A stretch of DNA of 64,000 nt. Source: Pseudofabraea citricarpa (Eukaryota > Ascomycota > Leotiomycetes > Helotiales > Dermateaceae). Positions 59,276 to 64,000 of this stretch are shown here, one piece after another (within the stretch, counting starts at the first letter, position 1; each line of letters opens with the position of its first letter). The notes under the pieces are model-generated. The model was not told the DNA's origin. It searched no databases and worked only from the letters and a program-made list of their open reading frames with translations. A program made the translations under genes and the position numbers. The DNA lies in NCBI GenBank assembly GCA_029641185.1, contig JAPWGK010000003.1, forward strand, positions 744,001-808,000, read 5' to 3'.

Positions 59276-61383
59276 ATGGGCGAAAGCACTACTCCACCGT
59301 TGGCATTACCGCAGGAGAGGAAGAAGGTGTTGCAGCTGAATTTCTTTGAGACGGCTTGTACGGGATCGCACATGGCTACTGTAAGCTTTTTGAAATCTCC
59401 TTGTCGAAAAAGAAAAAAAGGTTTCATGAGCTCCTGTTCCCCATTATTCTTCACCTCCAAAGACCATATCGGCATGCTGATACTATATTTTAATAGGGAC
59501 AATGGAAGTAAGCAGTTAGCTATCAAAATCTGAATATGCAAAACTAACAGAATAACCTAGGAACCCAACGGACAACTCCCGAGATAAAGACCGGTTAGAA
59601 TACTACCTCTGGCTGGCCAAGCTAGCAGAGAGAGGTAAAATCACCTCCATCTTCTTTGCCGATACGTACGGTGTCCACGAGACCTACCAGGGCTCCCCAG
59701 CAGCAACCTACCGCGGCGGCTCACAAGTCGGGACCATGGATCCCGTGTGCATCGTATCCGCCATGGCAGCCGTGACGTGCAGCGTAGGATTCGGGATCAC
59801 TGGTAGCACGAGCTACCTCAACCCCTTCATCCTGGCGCGGACATGGTCGACGCTGGACCACCTCACGCGCGGGCGAATCTCATGGAACGTCGTGACGAGC
59901 TACTCGAACTCAGCCGCGCGAGCTATGGGCAAAGAGAAGGTTCTGCCGTCTGAAGAACGGTACAAAGCCGCCCACGAGTACATGGATCTGGTGTATCAGC
60001 TGTGGGAGGACTGCTGGGACGATGGCGCTCAGCAGTGGAGCGTCGAGCCCGAGATGGCCTACGACCCCGAGAAGATCCACCGCGTCGAGTACAAAGGGAA
60101 GTATCATCAGATGTCGGGATATGGACAGGTCCATCCCTCTCCGCAGCGCACACCCGTCATCTTCCAAGCTGGAGCCTCGAAATCTGGTATCGAATTCGCG
60201 GGGAAACATGCTGAGGGTATATATACGGATGTTAGCACCATCGCTGATATGCTTGCGTATACAAAAGCTGTGAGAGCGGTAGCGGCTCGGAACGGTCGCG
60301 ATCCAACCTCGATCAAGTTCTTTGCAGCCATAATGCCGATTCTGGGACGTACGGTTGAGGAAGCACAGGCTAAGTATGATGCGGCAGTCAAGAACATCAG
60401 TGTGCAGGGTGGGCTCGCCAAGTTCAGCAGCTATACGAATGTGGACATGTCACAGTTTCCGCTCGATGAACCCTTCGACTTCGAAGGTTCGTATATTTTC
60501 TTTTCATCTTCATACTTTTTTCCACTTTGTCGTGCTTTTTTTCTGATTGTATAACGTGCTCTTATAGGCAAAACGGCAGATAATACCATTACAGGCGTCA
60601 TCAACAATTTCAAGACCTACTCCAAGACCATGGCGGAACAATGGACACCTCGCACGCTGGGAGCAATGTTAAGTCTCGGCGGCACAACACCCATGCCTAT
60701 CGGGACGCCGACGATGGTAGCTGATTTCATGGAGAAATGGTTTACGGAATCTGACATTGACGGGTTTAATTTGACCTGTACGTCTACATCACGTCCTTCA
60801 TACGAGACACGGGAAGCAGAAGATACTGACTAATAACAAAGGCGTCTCTAACCCCGGTTCCTTCGAAGATATCGTCGATTTATTGGTTCCCGAGCTACAG
60901 AGACGTGGGCTCATGTGGAACGAGTATCCCGTGCCAGGAGGGACCCTCCGCGAGAATGTTCAGTGCTCGCCTGGGAACCCATTCTTACCTGGCACGCACC
61001 CAGCAAAATCGAAATTCGAGCGCCCCAATTATCTCGACGAGGATCGGGTGAAAGCGCGAGAAGAACTCGACGGAACAAATAAAGTGAAAGAAGAAGAGTC
61101 GGGTATTGGGATTGAGAAAGAGCTCTCAGAGCCCAGCACGGCAGCATCCACCAAGACAATGAAAGAGGAAGAGCAGCTCACTAAAATCGAGCCGATGATC
61201 ATTGCCGAGTTAGAGCCCGAGAAGCCAGAATCTGTCAAAGAGGAGAGAGTGATAGTTGAGAAACAATTGGATGATATAGGGGCGCAGAATCCCATCAACG
61301 CCGAACAAGAAACAAAAGTGCTAGAGCCCGTTGCCAATATAGAAAGCGACGTGAAGGCATTACCTATGATTGTTAGTGCATAA
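59276..61383 (+). CDS. NtaA/SnaA/DszA-type flavin-dependent monooxygenase (copy 2), with acidic C-terminal extension
   Basis: Exons 59276-59380, micro-exon 59497-59507 (11 nt), 59561-60486, 60568-60777 and 60842-61383 encode 597 residues. The 11-nt exon GGACAATGGAA is required: it restores GSHMAT-GQWK-NPTDN as in the family and keeps frame. Core motifs parallel copy 1: LQLNFFETACTGSHM, FFADTYGVHE, FGITGSTSYLNPFILARTW, GRISWNVVTSYSN, HPSPQRTPVIFQAGAS, DIDGFNLT and LVPELQRRGLMWNEY. After the usual end (about residue 487) comes a further 110-residue Glu/Lys/Pro-rich stretch with repeated EEE and KxE elements, absent from copy 1 and probably disordered. The enzyme probably oxidises a small organic substrate with FMNH2 and O2. 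It forms a small cluster with the adjacent regulator and copy 1. Confidence 0.9.
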
Positions 61384-62330
61384 CTCATCCCAGATAGACG
61401 ATTCATTCATATTCTCTGGGGTTCATCAATTTTGTATATACTACATACTACATTCAATATCAATGGGGGGTTTCAATTCACATGCGCTGATGAAAGCCGA
61501 GTCAGAAATCCGATCGCTTAACTTTCAAGAAATTTCAAGAACAGCAAATCTTTTTAACTCATCACTAGCCCTTTGTTAGCTTACCATCTATTATACTTAT
61601 CCCACAGAAAACAAAAGTAAGACTTTAACTAAGGGATTAGAGAGGAAAACAAAAGATTTCGAAAACTCACTCATTCATACTAAATTCCAGATTTAGCACA
61701 TCACTCACCCCATATTCACATCAAAAAAATCAAAGGCAGCATGTCAACCAGTCTAGATATCAAAACACTTTTATAAGGCAGTAAGTAGTGGGCAGGCAGC
61801 AAAGCCAGCCAGCCAAGGTATTTAGATATTAAAGCAAGCAAAGCTATATACCATCCCGAGCTGCCAACTACATACCCTCGAAGAAGGAAAAAAGAAACCC
61901 TCCAGATAAACTCGACATCACAGAGAAAAAAGTTTCGAACAGAAGAAGAAGATGACATCAAAAAAAGATGATAACGCCAGACAACAATGCCAGCCCAAAT
62001 CCACACAACACCAACATAAGTAACCCAGCCCAAGCCCAAGCCCAGATCCCACATCCCAAGACCCAAATCCCGTAAAGCAAAGAATTTTGTTATACAATAT
62101 TCGCCCCGTATGGTCCCCCCTTCCCCGCTCCTGCGCTGCGCTCTCCATTATGTCCCTGGCTCCGAGTGAGAATGCATGCCCCCCACCAATACGCCAAAAA
62201 ATGCAAGTCAAAAACGCTCGAACAGATCCCGTCCTAAAAGTCTATTGCTTCTCTCATTTTCCCTCTACCTCGAATCGAACATTTCACATTTCCGGTCGTG
62301 ATCCAAAATCACGTCGTTACTAGCTATTTT
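61384..62330. other. Intergenic
   Basis: Convergent 3' flanks of monooxygenase copy 2 and cyk3. An AGCCCA-type simple repeat lies at 62027-62045; no gene is seen. Confidence 0.45.
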
Positions 62331-64000
62331 TCAGACGCATGTCCACTCGGCAAACACGCACCATCTGGCACTCCTATCTGCAAGTACAAGGCCTCGCCAT
62401 ACTCCTCGTTCACCACACTTGATGATGGTCTCCCATGTACCTCCATCTCCTACCTCAACTGGCTGACTTGTGCTATGCATCCTTTCTTCCTTTCTCATCA
62501 GTCTCAGGATTTTGCCACCAGGAGACTGAATGGCTAATTTTGCCGGTTTCTTAGCAGAGTAAGAATTCGTCGTGCTGGGGTTGGAACCAGAAGCCGAAGA
62601 ACTCGTCATGGACATTGCAGATGTAGGGCGAACAAATGGGATAGGAGACGCCCCGCCAGGATTTGGCGATGCCATCGCGAGGGAGGAAGGATGCTGTCGA
62701 ACAGCAAAGACGAAAGTATTGTTCACAGCCAACCGTTGACATTGAGGCTGTGCAACGTAAAGATCGTGTCTCTGTGCATGTGGTGTAGGGTGACGGGTTA
62801 AGAATTCGTAAGGGGGGTTATCGCCAGTGTGAATGATGGGTAAAGCAAATGCAAGAGGGTGTGGGATGTCTTTGATCGACTGCATCAACCCTCTTTTACC
62901 AGCATAGATTTTAAGAATACCTTGTCCTTCGTCACCTGGCAGTAAAGCTTTCACAGTGTATCTCTTCTGCCCACCAATCCACTCGGCTTGTGCAAGGGCA
63001 CGTTTCCTAACGACTTCTCCGCTTTCGAAGAAATCTCCATCCTGGTCACGCTCGAAGGCACGAGCTTCTACCTCAGCTACACATTCAACGTCGGCAGGGA
63101 CTATGAATTTGACGTGCACCAATTCAAGATCTTCTACTCGAACAAGACTAGTGTCGTATTCGGTCATACTGAGCTCGTTTTTGAAGTATGGTGGACAGGC
63201 ACATGGAAGAGCAAGCAAAACCTCGTGGGCCAGAGGCGGACAAATGTGCTGTTGGTGATGCTGCTCGGCGACGTGCGTCCAACAGATTTCAGTTGGCCGT
63301 GCCAAGAACCACCACGATTCTGCAGTTTGAGATCCGGCGCTTGAGTAGAGATGCCGGCGAGGATTCGAGGGACTTGCCAGAGAACAATCGAGCATCCTCC
63401 ATTCACCATCAACCACGACACCATTCCACCAATGATTGGAACGTGGCATAAATCCTAATTCAGGTACCTCTCCAGGTGTCTTCAAATAGCCTCTGATAAT
63501 CTCTGCATGTATTCCTACAGCAGCGCACATCTCGGTGACTAAAACAGCAACTTCTTCAGCGCTGCCTCTTTTGGTTGAAATGACTCTTCGCGGATCGACG
63601 TCGCTCTCAAATTCTTCTTCCCAAGTGATTTTCTCGCTAACCCAGGTAAATATTGCTCGCAATCGTTGAACATCGCTTCGGTAAGGCCTGCATACGAATC
63701 CAGTCGCTAAGCTAACGGGATTCGTCGAAGGAGGGAGACTGTTGATGAATCTCGCATTCTTGTCAACCAGGCTTAGATTAACAGCTTGAAAATTCATAGG
63801 CTCAAGCACAGGAGTCCCATCTGCACCCTCGTCACCATCAGTGGTTTCAAAGAGCTCGTCAACTGGGCTGATTGCTGGATGATCCATCATTTGACATCTC
63901 TCTTTTCGCTCTACTCGTTCGATGCGACTCAAGGAGTTTGAGCGGTTGACATCCCGCCGTACTTGTACCCAATCGATTCCTGAATTACTTCCTCCAAGAC
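62331..64000 (-). CDS. cyk3: Cytokinesis protein 3 (Cyk3), C-terminal part; cut by the window edge
   Basis: The frame is open from the stop at 62331 to the right edge of the window without an intron, so at least 550 C-terminal residues are visible and the N-terminal SH3 domain is missing. RRDVNRSNSLSRIERVERKERCQMMDHPA precedes a transglutaminase-like domain (read here over the segments FTWVSEKITWEEEFE, KRGSAEEVAVLVTEMCAAVGIHAEI and SNHWWNGVVVDGEWRMLDCSLA). The His and Asp of the usual triad are present, but the position expected for the catalytic Cys (KRGSAEEVA) has Ala/Glu, as in known Cyk3 proteins that act without enzyme activity. Family role: assembly of the primary septum at the bud neck or septum site with Hof1, Inn1 and chitin synthase. 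The frame could contain an intron farther upstream. Confidence 0.9.
   Translation of the reverse strand, partial: LGGSNSGIDWVQVRRDVNRSNSLSRIERVERKERCQMMDHPAISPVDELFETTDGDEGADGTPVLEPMNFQAVNLSLVDKNARFINSLPPSTNPVSLATGFVCRPYRSDVQRLRAIFTWVSEKITWEEEFESDVDPRRVISTKRGSAEEVAVLVTEMCAAVGIHAEIIRGYLKTPGEVPELGFMPRSNHWWNGVVVDGEWRMLDCSLASPSNPRRHLYSSAGSQTAESWWFLARPTEICWTHVAEQHHQQHICPPLAHEVLLALPCACPPYFKNELSMTEYDTSLVRVEDLELVHVKFIVPADVECVAEVEARAFERDQDGDFFESGEVVRKRALAQAEWIGGQKRYTVKALLPGDEGQGILKIYAGKRGLMQSIKDIPHPLAFALPIIHTGDNPPYEFLTRHPTPHAQRHDLYVAQPQCQRLAVNNTFVFAVRQHPSSLAMASPNPGGASPIPFVRPTSAMSMTSSSASGSNPSTTNSYSAKKPAKLAIQSPGGKILRLMRKEERMHSTSQPVEVGDGGTWETIIKCGERGVWRGLVLADRSARWCVFAEWTCV

Noticed and set aside
1..64000. 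tRNA or rRNA genes
   Set aside because: I looked for T-arm GGTTCGAATCC-like boxes with matching acceptor stems and found none convincing; a covariance-model scan would be decisive.

Overview
The window is nuclear DNA of a filamentous ascomycete (Pezizomycotina). The genes are dense and carry short introns of about 45-60 nt with GTAAGT-like donors and CTAAC/CTGAC branch sites. Recognisable fungal families include HapX, Hri1, Lcl2, Cyk3, a UPF0592-like protein, Zn2Cys6 regulators and DUF3431. A leotiomycete is possible, but the sequence alone does not prove it. I rebuilt exon structures by hand from splice signals and reading phase; all complete models close to a whole number of codons.

Layout. 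1-12 kb: a four-helix membrane protein with a long tail, the PP1 regulator Glc8/inhibitor-2, a Zn2Cys6 regulator convergent with an MFS transporter, and Hri1. 13.4-18.1 kb: two neighbouring minus-strand genes, each made of many tiny exons, nearly every exon encoding one Cys/His module. 19.6-21.7 kb: a membrane-anchored PhoD-like phosphatase. 22.1-23.8 kb: an intergenic array of about 20 copies of an 18-bp core, followed by an 11-bp minisatellite. 25-29 kb: a long leader rich in inverted repeats, then a PAM2-motif protein with a Tyr/Gln/Gly-rich low-complexity segment. 30.6-36 kb: a 1740-residue UPF0592-like protein. 38-43.3 kb: secreted RNase T2, then HapX divergent from COG2. 44.9-50 kb: a housekeeping block of uL1m, cytosolic GluRS, Lcl2 and bL27m. 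50.3-52.8 kb: a multi-helix membrane protein fused to DUF3431. 53.6-61.4 kb: two NtaA/SnaA-type flavin monooxygenases flanking a Zn2Cys6 regulator, which looks like a small catabolic or detoxification cluster. 62.3-64 kb: the 3' part of cyk3, cut by the window edge.

The most unusual content is the pair of exon-per-module genes at 13.4-18.1 kb. Their introns nearly all split the same histidine codon after its first base, so modules can be added or lost without changing frame. Other points of interest are the 18-bp-core array, the structured leader of the PAM2 gene, an iron-regulatory GATA site upstream of hapX, and micro-exons of 6 and 11 nt.
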